DNA of 64,000 nucleotides from Kitasatospora cineracea (GTDB lineage Bacteria; Actinomycetota; Actinomycetes; Streptomycetales; Streptomycetaceae), in contig NZ_RJVJ01000002.1 of the NCBI RefSeq assembly GCF_003751605.1, positions 682,001-746,000 of the forward strand, read 5' to 3'. The notes under the pieces are model-generated. The model searched no databases. It saw only the letters and a program-made list of their open reading frames with translations, and was not told the origin of the DNA. Positions 6,986-15,376 of the stretch are shown here, one piece after another (position 1 is the stretch's first letter; every line of letters begins with the position of its first letter). The translations under genes and the position numbers were made by a program.

Positions 6986-8056
6986 ATGGGAGCGGCGGCG
7001 ATGGGAACCCCACAGGGCGGGCCGGACGTGCTGATCGGGCGGGCCGGCCCGCTCGGCCGGATCACCCTCAACCGGCCGCGCGCCCTCAACTCCCTCACCC
7101 GCCCGATGCTGGAGACCGTCCGCGCCGCCCTGGACGCCTGGGCCGCCGACGACACCGTGACGGCCGTCCTGCTCGACGGCGCGGGCGAACGCGGCCTGTG
7201 CGCGGGCGCCGACATCCGGGCCATCCACGACGACGCCAAGCGCGGCGGCGCCGGCGGCCGGGCCTTCTTCCGGGTCGAGTACCCGCTCAACGAACTCGTC
7301 TCCCGCTACCCCAAGCCGTACGTCGCCCTGATGGACGGCATCACCATGGGCGGCGGCGTCGGCCTCGCCGGACACGCCGGCATCCGGGTCGTCACCGAAC
7401 GCTCGGCCGTCGCCATGCCCGAGACCCGGATCGGCCTGGTCCCCGACGTCGGCGGCAGCCGGCTGCTCGCCCTCGCCCCCGGCGAACTCGGCACCCACGT
7501 CGCCCTCACCGCCGCCACCATGACCGCCGGCGACGCCCTGCACTGCGGCTTCGCCGACCACTACCTGCCCTCCGACGCCCTGCCCGCCCTCACCGACCGC
7601 CTCGCCGCCGGCGACACCCCCGCCAAGGCCGTCGCCGAACTCGCCGCCCCCGCCCCGCCCTCCGCGCTCGCCGAGCAGCACGAGTGGATCGACCACTGCT
7701 ACGCCGCCGACAGCGTCGAGGAGATCCTGGAACGCCTGCACGCCACCGGCCTGCCCGCCGCCGCGGACGCCGCCGTCCAACTGCACGCCAAGTCCCCCAC
7801 CATGCTCAAGGTGACCCTGGCCGCGCTGCGCCGGGCCCGCACCCTGCCCTCACTGGCCGCCACCCTCGACCAGGAGTACCGGATCTCCTGCGCCGCCCTG
7901 GCCCACCACGACCTGGTCGAGGGCATCCGCGCCCAGGTCGTCGACAAGGACCGCGACCCGCACTGGTCCCCCGCCACCCTGGCCGAGGTCACCCCCGCCG
8001 ACGTGGCCCGCTTCTTCGCCGCCCCCGAGAGCGGCGACCTGCACCTGGCCGGATGA
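6986..8056 (+). CDS. Enoyl-CoA hydratase/isomerase family protein, probably 3-hydroxyisobutyryl-CoA hydrolase
   Basis: 356 residues, longer than a simple enoyl-CoA hydratase and matching the 3-hydroxyisobutyryl-CoA hydrolase branch that acts in valine breakdown. Seen: ITLNRPRALNSLT near residue 25, the oxyanion-hole segment GLCAGADIRAIHDDA, MDGITMGGGVGL, PETRIGLVPDVGGS, and the C-terminal block YRISCAALAHHDLVEGIRAQVVDKDRDPHW, which is diagnostic for this branch. ATG 6986 has GGGAG upstream; ATG 7001 is an alternative. The long upstream extension of the open frame is rejected because it crosses the small peptide gene and its terminator. Confidence 0.85.
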   Translation: MGAAAMGTPQGGPDVLIGRAGPLGRITLNRPRALNSLTRPMLETVRAALDAWAADDTVTAVLLDGAGERGLCAGADIRAIHDDAKRGGAGGRAFFRVEYPLNELVSRYPKPYVALMDGITMGGGVGLAGHAGIRVVTERSAVAMPETRIGLVPDVGGSRLLALAPGELGTHVALTAATMTAGDALHCGFADHYLPSDALPALTDRLAAGDTPAKAVAELAAPAPPSALAEQHEWIDHCYAADSVEEILERLHATGLPAAADAAVQLHAKSPTMLKVTLAALRRARTLPSLAATLDQEYRISCAALAHHDLVEGIRAQVVDKDRDPHWSPATLAEVTPADVARFFAAPESGDLHLAG

Positions 8057-8072
8057 CACCGGGGTGACCATC

Positions 8073-8089
8073 GTCTCGCCTGTCGAGAC
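8073..8089. promoter_or_regulatory. Short inverted repeat upstream of the second crotonase gene
   Basis: GTCTCG (8073-8078) and CGAGAC (8084-8089) flank five bases, 76 bases before the start of the enoyl-CoA hydratase gene. Size and position suit an operator, but the stem is also the only hairpin between the two genes. Confidence 0.3.
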
Positions 8090-8164
8090 TGGCATCCGGC
8101 GCGGCGTTCGGAGATCGTATCCAGCGGCAGAGGTTCCGCTCAGCGTGGAGAGGAAGAAACGGCG

Positions 8165-8941
8165 ATGACCGAGTACGAGACGATCCTGGTCGACCGCAAG
8201 GGCCGGGTCGGCATCATCACCCTCAACCGGCCCAAGGCGCTCAACGCGCTCAGCACCGAACTCATGAACGAGGTGGTGGCTGCCGCCAAGTCCTTCGACC
8301 GCGACCCGGAGATCGGCGCCCTGGTGATCACCGGCTCCGCCAAGGCGTTCGCCGCCGGCGCCGACATCAAGGAGATGCAGGACAACCGCTTCCCCGAGGT
8401 CTACCTCGACGACTGGCTCGGCCCCTGGGACGAACTCGGCCGCCTGCGCAAGCCGGTCATCGCCGCGGTCGCGGGCTACGCGCTCGGCGGCGGCTGCGAG
8501 TTGGCGATGCTCTGCGACATCCTGATCGCCGCCGACACCGCGAAGTTCGGCCAGCCCGAGATCACCCTCGGCGTCATCCCCGGCATCGGCGGCTCCCAGC
8601 GCCTGACCCGCGCCGTCGGCAAGGCCAAGGCCATGGACCTGTGCCTGACCGGCCGCACCATGGGCGCCGAAGAGGCCGAACGAGCCGGCCTGGTCTCCCG
8701 GATCGTCCCCGCCGACCAACTCCTCCCCGAGGCCCTCGCCACCGCCGAGAAGGTCGCCGCGATGTCCCTCCCCGCCGCCGTCATGATGAAGGAATCCGTC
8801 AACCGCGCCTTCGAAACCACCCTCGCCGAGGGCGTCCGCTTCGAACGCCGCCTCTTCCACGCCGCCTTCGCCACCGCCGACCAGAAGGAGGGCATGACCG
8901 CCTTCGCCGAGAAGCGCCCGGCCTCCTTCACCAACAAGTAA
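8165..8941 (+). CDS. echA: Enoyl-CoA hydratase
   Basis: 258 residues, the standard length. Hydrates 2-enoyl-CoA to 3-hydroxyacyl-CoA in beta-oxidation. Seen: IITLNRPKALNALS, AFAAGADIKEMQ (first oxyanion segment), GYALGGGCELAMLCD, the catalytic glutamates in GQPEITLGVIPGIGGSQRL, GRTMGAEEAERAGLVSRI and the C-terminal F-ER-F-AAF-T-DQKEGMTAFAEKR block. GAGAGGAAG precedes ATG 8165. It follows the related gene ending at 8056 with about 108 bases between. Confidence 0.93.
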   Translation: MTEYETILVDRKGRVGIITLNRPKALNALSTELMNEVVAAAKSFDRDPEIGALVITGSAKAFAAGADIKEMQDNRFPEVYLDDWLGPWDELGRLRKPVIAAVAGYALGGGCELAMLCDILIAADTAKFGQPEITLGVIPGIGGSQRLTRAVGKAKAMDLCLTGRTMGAEEAERAGLVSRIVPADQLLPEALATAEKVAAMSLPAAVMMKESVNRAFETTLAEGVRFERRLFHAAFATADQKEGMTAFAEKRPASFTNK

Positions 8942-8998
8942 CCCCGCAGGGGAAAGCCCCACAGGGGCACAACCCCGCAGGGCACAACCCCGCAGTGA
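8941..8998. repeat. CCCCGCAGGGG-type hairpin repeat, left copy
   Basis: Three or four CCCC-gCA-GGGG stem units separated by AAAG or CACAA directly follow the echA stop. A closely similar block (10689-10744) lies on the other side of the lipase-like gene. It probably acts as the echA terminator. Confidence 0.6.
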
Positions 8999-9035
8999 TG
9001 AGGATCTCGGAAAACGGCCGGGGCTGCTCGCGGTT

Positions 9036-9067
9036 CCCCACTCAGTGCAGCGTTGAACTGAGTGGGG
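9036..9067. terminator. Perfect 11-bp hairpin beyond the 3' end of the lipase-like gene
   Basis: CCCCACTCAGT (9036-9046) pairs with ACTGAGTGGGG (9057-9067) around ten bases. It lies 132 bases beyond the stop of the minus-strand hydrolase gene and 95 bases beyond the plus-strand echA stop, so it may serve either unit. Confidence 0.5.
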
Positions 9068-9198
9068 AGTTTCAGCGGGCACCGCGGTTGCCGGGGGTAT
9101 CCGGGGGCCGTTGGGCGCGTACGGTGCAGGGCGCCGGCCGTTGCCCGCGATGGCGGGCGGTGCGCGGTCGAGGCGGCCGGGCTCGGATCGCCGCGGTT

Positions 9199-10422
9199 TT
9201 ACGGCAGTTGGTCCAGGAGCCAGGTGGAGAGTTCCTCGGTGACCAGGGTGTGCGTCTCGCTCTGGGAGGCGAACTTGACGGCGTGGAAAGGCGCTTCCTC
9301 CAGCTCGTCATCGCCGATCGGGGTGTAGAGGTCGTCGTGGGTGGCCGGCTCCCGCACGGAGACGGCGCTGACGGCCGGGACGAAGCAGTGCTCGCGGATC
9401 GGGTTGACGACGCCGAAGCCCGCGACCTCGTTCAGCGCGTCGGCGAGGATGCCGAAACCGGGCAGGGTGCCGCCGGGTGCGCCGTCGATGTCGGGCAGGC
9501 CGCTGGTGCGGACCTCGCGGCTGGAAGTGGTGAGGACCCGGAGCTTGGCGACCAGTTGGTCCTCGCCCTCGGACTGGGTGCGCAGTTCGGTGCCGGCGAC
9601 GGCCAGTCCCTTGCCCGTGACGGCTTCGTTCCCGGGCGCGATGCCGTTGCCCTCGCCGGTGGCGGGAGCGTTGGCGAGGGCCACCAGCCGCAGCTGCCTC
9701 GACTGGGGCCAGCTGCCGACTTCCTCCAGCGCGCGCAGGAACGCCAGGCGCCGCTCACTGGTGGCGGGCTTGTCGTCCCAGTTCGCGATGTGCTGGCACA
9801 GCAGCTCCTGGGCGGCCGGGCTGTTGATCTGGTCCGAGAAGCCCGGGTGGAGCTTCTTGATGTAGTGCGCGAACGCCTGGAGGGCGATGGGGATCCAGGC
9901 GCCGGTGTGCGGGCTGTCCCAGGAGAAGTACAGCTGCGCCTGGTGCTCGACGCCGTCCGTCTCCAACTTGGCGAGGGCGTAGCGGGTGACCAGGCCGCCC
10001 ATGCTGAAACCGCCGACGACCAGCGGGTGCTCGCCGCTGCGGCGGTCGATCGCCGTGGTGACGGCTTTCATCACCGCCTCGGCGTTCTGCAGGATCGAGG
10101 CGCTGCGCTCGTGGTAGCCGATGAGGACGACGTCGCGGCCCCGGCGGCGGAGCTCGCTCAGCAGCGGGAACGGGCCGTACTCAAGCAGTTCCCAGGTGAG
10201 GCCGAGGTCGGTGGGGCCGGTGCTGAAGCCGTCCGCGATCAGGACCGGACGGGTGAGCTGGCCGTTGCCCTCGCCGTGGTAGACCCAGGCGGTGCCGTAG
10301 GGAAGTTCCCAGACGTCGTTCGGCGGGGGCGGGATGCGGTCGGTCTTGCGCGGCCCGGGGGCCAGGATGATCGGGGGCGCGGACTGGAAGGCTTCGGCGG
10401 CCTGCTCTTCGGTGGTGCTCAT
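9199..10422 (-). CDS. Alpha/beta hydrolase, lipase-like
   Basis: 407 residues starting MSTTEEQAAEAFQ. The nucleophile elbow is VVGGFSMGGLVTRYAL near residue 160 (GFSMG, Ser), preceded by PVLIADGFSTGPTDLG, the strand with the oxyanion loop. A histidine in REHCFVPAVSAV near residue 360 may complete the triad. There is no signal peptide. The start was placed at ATG 10422, with AGGAA eight bases upstream, because the longer open frame has an arginine/proline-rich leader with no start signal. It most resembles PGAP1-like or DUF-type lipases; the substrate is unknown. It stands alone between blocks of related repeats. Confidence 0.75.
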   Translation of the reverse strand: MSTTEEQAAEAFQSAPPIILAPGPRKTDRIPPPPNDVWELPYGTAWVYHGEGNGQLTRPVLIADGFSTGPTDLGLTWELLEYGPFPLLSELRRRGRDVVLIGYHERSASILQNAEAVMKAVTTAIDRRSGEHPLVVGGFSMGGLVTRYALAKLETDGVEHQAQLYFSWDSPHTGAWIPIALQAFAHYIKKLHPGFSDQINSPAAQELLCQHIANWDDKPATSERRLAFLRALEEVGSWPQSRQLRLVALANAPATGEGNGIAPGNEAVTGKGLAVAGTELRTQSEGEDQLVAKLRVLTTSSREVRTSGLPDIDGAPGGTLPGFGILADALNEVAGFGVVNPIREHCFVPAVSAVSVREPATHDDLYTPIGDDELEEAPFHAVKFASQSETHTLVTEELSTWLLDQLP

Positions 10423-10780
10423 GGCATTCCTTTCCTGCGGTGGGGCGGGGCCCCTCCTTGCGGATCGCATGCCGGGTCCCGGCTTCGGGGAGTCACGTCC
10501 GCCCGGCACGCCAGCGACAGCGCTTTGTCACTCTGCGCACCAAATCGTATGCGGATAGTTACGGCTTTCGGCGTACAGACTCGCCCCGTGGACAGCCACG
10601 GAACAGCGCCCCACAGGGTGGGGAACCACGTGAGCAGGTCCGAGGAACACCCGAGCACGGGGTGAGAAGTTTCAGCGAGCCGCATCAGCAGGGGCACAAC
10701 CCCGCAGGGGAAAGCCCCGCAGGGGCACAACCCCGCAGGGGTGTCGGTGGGGGCTCCTGCGGGGTTCTGGTGGTGGGGGG
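10423..10780. other. Intergenic region with repeats, no gene seen
   Basis: 358 bases between the starts/ends of two minus-strand genes. It should hold the promoter of the lipase-like gene; the stretch around 10545-10570 is AT-richer than its surroundings. The last part, 10689-10744, is the hairpin repeat listed separately. Open frames here are not supported by start signals. Confidence 0.5.
10689..10744. repeat. CCCCGCAGGGG-type hairpin repeat, right copy
   Basis: Same units as at 8941-8998: GGGGCACAACCCC and CCCCGCAGGGG stems joined by AAAG and CACAA. It lies just downstream of the minus-strand gene ending at 10781, suggesting terminator function. The core from CCCCGCAGGGGAAAGCCCC onward is nearly identical in both copies and in the same orientation. 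Confidence 0.6.
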
Positions 10781-11869
10781 TCAGCTGTTCCAGGTGGTGA
10801 GGGCGGTGGTGATCGCCTTCAGGGTCGGCTTGTGGGTGAGCGTTCCGGCCAGGCGTTCCAGTTCGGTGCGGGCGTCCGCTCCGCCGAGGGTGGTGAGGGC
10901 GCGGATGGCGGCCGCGGCGGTCCGGGGGGAGCGCGGGCCGAGGCCGCGGCAGTGGATCAGGGCGGTCCCGGCCAGGGTGGCGAGGGCCCGGGCGGTGTCG
11001 GGGTGCGGTGGGGTGAGGGTGAGGAGGGCGGCGAGCCCTTGCAGGACGCGCCAGTTGAACGGGTCGGGGTCGTGCAGGGCCGGGCCGGAGCGGTGGAAGG
11101 ACGCGGCCGCGTCGCGTCGCGGCTCACCAGTCAGGGCGAACCACTCCGCGGCGGCCGTGCGCAGCCGTTCCGGCCCGACGGCGTCCACCAGCGGCTGTCC
11201 GGCCCGCAGCCATTTCGCGGTGGGCCTGGCCCCGGTGGCGGTGGCGGCGTGGGCCAGCAGTTCCCGCCGGCGGGCCCGGGCTCCGGGCCCGCCGGCGGCC
11301 AGGTCGGCGAGCGCCCGGTCCGCCCACGGTTCGCCCGGGTTGACCGGCGGTTCGGTGAACTGACGTGCCAGCGAAGGGAGTTCGGCCGGGTCGGAGGCCA
11401 GGACGGCCGAGCGCCGGACGGCCGCCACCACCGCGTCGGGCAGGTGCCGCCCGGCGGCCAGTTCGGTCTCCACCAGGGCGGTCAGTCGCCAGCCCTCCCA
11501 GAGGGCCAGCCGTCCGGCCGCCTCGGCCAGGAGCGGTTCCCGCCAGGGTGCCAGCTGCTGGGCCGAGAGCCCTTGGGCCAGCAGCACGTTGAGCGCGGCC
11601 AGGCCCCGGCACTCCGGCGGGGCGTGCACGGCCGTCTCCTCCAGCGCCTCGCTCAGCCGGACCAGCAGTCGTACCCGGCGTTCGGCCGGCCAGGACCGGA
11701 GTTCCCGGACCAGCCCGCCGCCGTCCAACGTCCAGTCGCCGCGGTGTTCGGCGTTGCGCCGGTGGAGGCTGCGGGCGACGGCCTCCAGGTCCCGGGAGTC
11801 GGCGAGCCGGTCGGCGGCGGCCGACCGGTCGGCGGGCTGGTGCTGCGGCATGGGGGTGCGGCCCTCCAC
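10781..11869 (-). CDS. Hypothetical protein, alpha-helical
   Basis: 362 residues, rich in Leu, Ala and Arg, with no signal peptide, membrane segment or catalytic motif that I recognise. Repeated helical pairs (for example VRELRSWPAERRVRLLVRLSE, and the run of two-helix units to the C-terminus) suggest a HEAT-like or ARM-like solenoid. GTG 11869 has GGAGGA seven bases upstream; ATG 11851 with GGAGG eleven bases upstream is an alternative. The VanZ-like gene lies upstream on the same strand. No function is proposed. Confidence 0.75.
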   Translation of the reverse strand: MEGRTPMPQHQPADRSAAADRLADSRDLEAVARSLHRRNAEHRGDWTLDGGGLVRELRSWPAERRVRLLVRLSEALEETAVHAPPECRGLAALNVLLAQGLSAQQLAPWREPLLAEAAGRLALWEGWRLTALVETELAAGRHLPDAVVAAVRRSAVLASDPAELPSLARQFTEPPVNPGEPWADRALADLAAGGPGARARRRELLAHAATATGARPTAKWLRAGQPLVDAVGPERLRTAAAEWFALTGEPRRDAAASFHRSGPALHDPDPFNWRVLQGLAALLTLTPPHPDTARALATLAGTALIHCRGLGPRSPRTAAAAIRALTTLGGADARTELERLAGTLTHKPTLKAITTALTTWNS

Positions 11870-11973
11870 TGGGTGGTCCTCCGGGTGGTTATCGGGGCGA
11901 TCACGGGCACCCTACGCGGCGCCGCCGACGGCCCCGGCCGGACCGGGACCGCCCCGCGCCTCCCCGCCCCCGG

Positions 11974-13029
11974 TCAGTTCGGGAGGCCGAACCGGACCGG
12001 CCGGCCGGCCGAGTCGACGTCCAGTGCGGGCGCGCCCGGGCCGGTGCCGTAGGTGAAGCGGTGGCTGCCGTCCTGCCCGCCGCCGGGGGTGACGGCGGGT
12101 TCGGTGCCGGGGGCGAGGTCGGGCAGCCAGCGGGCGGCGAAGGCGTCGGCGGCCGGGCGGACGGCCCGCGCGGCCGCGGCGGCCTGTTCGGCCGGGACGG
12201 CGGGCGGTTCGGCGCCCGGGCTGGCGCCCGGGTCGGCGGAGACGGTCTCGAAGTCGCGGAGCCGTCCGGAGGGCCAGTCCACCGTGAGGAAGCCTCGGTC
12301 GACGGTGACCGACAACTGGTCGACCCCGGGGGACAGGAAGCGCTGGGTGCGGATCACCCGGGCGTCCGGCCCGAACAGCAGCGCGGCGTCCTGCCGGGCC
12401 AGCCGCTGCTGTTCCGCGTCGGCCTCGACCGCGCCGGTGGCGACCGTCGGCGACAGCACCGCGGACTGCAGCAGCAGGACGGGGACGCCCACCGCGGCCG
12501 CCAGCAGGCCGGTCAGCCGCCACTCCCGCCGGTCCGGGGCGATCCGGCGCCGCCGCGCCAGCAGCACCGCGCAGCCGAGCAGGACGCCGAGCAGGCCGCC
12601 GGCCGCGTTGCAGGCGAAGTCGCCGCTGTCGCAGGCCCGGCCGATCGAGGGCAGCATGCCCTGGGCGGTCTCGGTGGCGGCGCCCAGCGCGAGCACACCG
12701 CCGGCGGCGGCCAGCGGCCGGCCGAGGGCGGGCACCGCGAACAGGCCGATCGGCAGGTACAGCAGGAAGTTGAGGCGTCCCTGCTCGGTGCGCAGGGCGA
12801 GCCACGGGTCGCCGCTCCAGGCGCACACCCGGGCGGCGCCGCCGCCGGTGGCGGTCGGGTAGAGCGTGACGGCGAGTTCCCCGGCCAGCGCGACCGCGAG
12901 CAGCAGGACGGCCCAGCGCGGCAGGCCGCGGCGCCGGGCCGCCAGGTGGCCGGCGGTGCCGAGCAGCAGGGCGAGGACCAGGAAGGCCGGGATCATCCCG
13001 GTGTTGCCGTGCAGGGCGGCGCGGATCAT
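11974..13029 (-). CDS. VanZ family membrane protein
   Basis: 351 residues. The N-terminal 170 residues hold four or five membrane segments with the VanZ pattern: NFLLYLPIGLFAVPAL, ATETAQGMLPSIGRACDSGD and FACNAAGGLLGVLLG. A C-terminal extension of about 180 residues lies beyond a further membrane segment (GVPVLLLQSAVL) and is probably extracellular. It ends HRFTYGTGPGAPALDVDSAG, like proteins that tether a beta-rich domain to VanZ. VanZ relatives are linked to teicoplanin resistance and cell envelope stress; here the role is unknown. Confidence 0.85.
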   Translation of the reverse strand: MIRAALHGNTGMIPAFLVLALLLGTAGHLAARRRGLPRWAVLLLAVALAGELAVTLYPTATGGGAARVCAWSGDPWLALRTEQGRLNFLLYLPIGLFAVPALGRPLAAAGGVLALGAATETAQGMLPSIGRACDSGDFACNAAGGLLGVLLGCAVLLARRRRIAPDRREWRLTGLLAAAVGVPVLLLQSAVLSPTVATGAVEADAEQQRLARQDAALLFGPDARVIRTQRFLSPGVDQLSVTVDRGFLTVDWPSGRLRDFETVSADPGASPGAEPPAVPAEQAAAAARAVRPAADAFAARWLPDLAPGTEPAVTPGGGQDGSHRFTYGTGPGAPALDVDSAGRPVRFGLPN

Positions 13030-13241
13030 CGGTGCTCCGTCGGGGTGGGCGCGGCGCGCGCGGCCGGATCGGCGCGGATCCCCCCGCCCGCCCCTGACGG
13101 CACGTCACCGATCGGTGGGGAGTGGGGAGTTGCGGCGCGGACGTCCCCCCGTCGGCGCCGTCACGGCCCCCGCTCCGTCGTCGGACGATCCGTCACTGTA
13201 CACACCGCGCCCGGGCCGCACCGCCGCTTCGGGCGGTCACT

Positions 13242-13305
13242 GGATCACCGGATCACCGGATCGCCGGATCACCGGATCACCGGATCGCCGGATCACTGGA
13301 TCACC
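13242..13305. repeat. Eight tandem copies of an 8-bp unit (GGATCACC)
   Basis: Eight head-to-tail units from 13242, reading GGATCACC with GGATCGCC at units 3 and 6 and GGATCACT at unit 7. The last two units overlap the 3' end of the minus-strand channel gene, whose stop codon (13293-13295) lies inside unit 7. A variable-number repeat produced by slippage is the simplest reading. Confidence 0.9.
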
Positions 13306-15200
13306 CGGGCGAGTCCGGACCGGGTGGCGGCGACCACCACCCGGTCGCCGGGGGCGAGCCGCCGGGAGCGGTCGGCGAAGTTCCACTGGTAGTCGTGGGG
13401 TCGCCGGTGCAGCCGGACGGCGAGCACCCGGACGCCGCCGGGGCCCTCCAGGTCGCCGGTGTTGCGGCCGTCCAGCGCGGAGCCCTCCTCGACGGCGAGT
13501 TCGGCGATCAGCAGGACGTGGCGGAAGACCGAGAGGGTGCCGAGCACTTCGCGCCCCATCAGGGCGGCGGCGAAGGCGGGCGCGGCCAGGTAGGAGACCG
13601 AGCGGGAGGCGACGTTGCCCAGTGTGGCGTACACGTGGTGGGCGAAGTCGTCGTCGAACAGCCGCACCACGATCCGGACTTCGGGGCGGACGGCGCGGGC
13701 CTCCAGGGCGGCTTCCAGGTTGGCGGCGTCGTCGGAGGTGACGGCGACCACGGCCCGGGCGTGCTTGACCCGGGCCTGCTTGAGCTGGGCCTCCAGCGGG
13801 CCCTCGCCGATCAGCACCGGGATGCCCAGGGCGCGGGCGGCCGCGATGCCGCGGGCCTGCGGGTCGCGCTCCAGGCAGACCACGGGCAGGCCGGTGGCGT
13901 GCACCAGGGCGGCGACCCGGGTGCCGACGTTGCCGAGGCCGACCACGATGACGTGGTCCCGGGTGCGGGCACCGGGCGGGCGGGGCAGCCCGCGGCGACC
14001 GCTGGCCAGCGCCTCGACCACGATGGCGGTGGCGACGGGGACGAAGGTGATGCCGCAGAAGGTGATCAGCACCTGGGCGGCCCGGGCCCAGGAGTCGCCG
14101 AGCACCTGCTGGCCGGGGACGTCGGGCTGCACCGCGCCGGCGGCGTCGAGCAGCGTGAAGTACACCGTCCAGCCGATCCCGCCGGAGTGCGTGGTGTGGG
14201 TGGCCAGTACCGCGCCGCCGATCACGATCGCCGCGAACGCGGTGATCAGGATCATCCGCAGCCGGGTGTTGGTGAAGTACTTGAGGCTGTCGAGCAGCCA
14301 CCACTTGAGCCGCTTGCGCAGCGGCTGGCGCAGCGGCGGTTCGGTGTCCAGGCTCTGCAGCGCGGCCAGGCCGCCGGGGCCGTGGTCGAGCGCCGGGTCG
14401 GGCCGGGCGACCGGGCCCAACGCTTCGCCGCCGCCCAGGAGTTCGGCGATCCGGATGAAGTCGGCGGCCCGGCCGCCGGTCTCCGGCAGCAGCCGGAGCC
14501 GGCCGAGGTCCTGGCGGTCGATCCGGTCGGCGACCAGGCAGATCTGGCTGGGGCGGATGTCGGCGTCGTAGGCGACGTACAGCTGCCGCCCGCCGACGTC
14601 GACGGTGTGCGGGCGGCTCAGGGCGCCGTTGGCGAAGGCGGGCGCGGCGGTGGCGGAGCCGGAGAGCGCGGCGCAGTTGGGGAGCAGTTTCTCCAGGTGC
14701 TCGCCGAGGCGCTGGTTGAAGATCCGCAGCACGATCCGGACGCCGGGGTTGCGGTTCTCGGCGGCGAGCGCGGCGTGGATGTTCTCCTGGTCGGTGCCGT
14801 CCATCAGCGCGATGCCGCGGGCCTGCTCGATCCGGGCCGCGCCGAGCGCCTCCCCGGTCACCGCGGAGTACTCCAGCACGGCCGTCACGCCGGGTATCTG
14901 GGCGATCGCCGGCCCGTGCTCCCGGGACCGGTCGGGCACCACGGCGACGACCGGCACCTCGTACTGCTCGGTGAGCTCCAGGATCAGCCGGTGCGCGAGC
15001 GAGTTGCCGCCGCACACGATGTAGTGCCCGCCCGGCCCGGCCTCTTCCGTCTCCGGCCCGGCCCCTTCCGTGCCCGGCCCGGCCGTTCCCGCTTCCGGCT
15101 CGACCGCTTCCGGCTCCGTTCCCACCTCCGGCCCGGTTTCTTCCGTCCCCGTCCCCGTCCCCGCCCCGTCCTCCGGGCTCCCCCGCCCCTGGTCCGTCAT
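13293..15200 (-). CDS. CASTOR/POLLUX-like ion channel with two RCK/TrkA-N domains
   Basis: 635 residues. A Glu/Gly/Pro/Thr-rich N-terminal tail (about 50 residues) leads into an NAD-binding TrkA-N domain starting HYIVCGGNSLAHRLI. A membrane domain follows near residues 300-400 (MILITAFAAIVIGGAVL, VLITFCGITFVPVATAIVVE). A second TrkA-N domain begins HVIVVGLGNVGTRVAALV. The pore region reads YFTLLDAAGAVQPD instead of the potassium filter TVGYG. That matches the DAG-type filter of plant CASTOR/POLLUX channels and their bacterial relatives, so cation selectivity cannot be assumed to be potassium. The gene is monocistronic; the 3' end runs into the 8-bp repeat. Confidence 0.85.
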   Translation of the reverse strand: MTDQGRGSPEDGAGTGTGTEETGPEVGTEPEAVEPEAGTAGPGTEGAGPETEEAGPGGHYIVCGGNSLAHRLILELTEQYEVPVVAVVPDRSREHGPAIAQIPGVTAVLEYSAVTGEALGAARIEQARGIALMDGTDQENIHAALAAENRNPGVRIVLRIFNQRLGEHLEKLLPNCAALSGSATAAPAFANGALSRPHTVDVGGRQLYVAYDADIRPSQICLVADRIDRQDLGRLRLLPETGGRAADFIRIAELLGGGEALGPVARPDPALDHGPGGLAALQSLDTEPPLRQPLRKRLKWWLLDSLKYFTNTRLRMILITAFAAIVIGGAVLATHTTHSGGIGWTVYFTLLDAAGAVQPDVPGQQVLGDSWARAAQVLITFCGITFVPVATAIVVEALASGRRGLPRPPGARTRDHVIVVGLGNVGTRVAALVHATGLPVVCLERDPQARGIAAARALGIPVLIGEGPLEAQLKQARVKHARAVVAVTSDDAANLEAALEARAVRPEVRIVVRLFDDDFAHHVYATLGNVASRSVSYLAAPAFAAALMGREVLGTLSVFRHVLLIAELAVEEGSALDGRNTGDLEGPGGVRVLAVRLHRRPHDYQWNFADRSRRLAPGDRVVVAATRSGLARVIQ

Positions 15201-15376
15201 AGCGTCAGATGGTAGACGGCCCGTCAGGACGCGTGGGTGAACGGACGGTATCGGATCCGGGTGCGGGCGGGGCGGTCCGTTCGTCCGTCCGGCGGAGCCT
15301 GCCGCGCCCCGGGGGTGGTGGGGCGCGGAGGCTGGTGGGTGTCCCGTCCGTTCCGTCCCGTCCCCTCGGAGGAGCC

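Noticed and set aside
13242..13305. Short repeated unit considered as a CRISPR array.
   Set aside because: Units are 8 bp with no spacers, and no cas genes are present.
13122..15215. Long plus-strand open frame (697 codons) opposite the channel gene.
   Set aside because: Composition is that of an antisense shadow (His/Gln/Asp/Gly-rich), with no start signal; the minus-strand protein has recognisable domains throughout.
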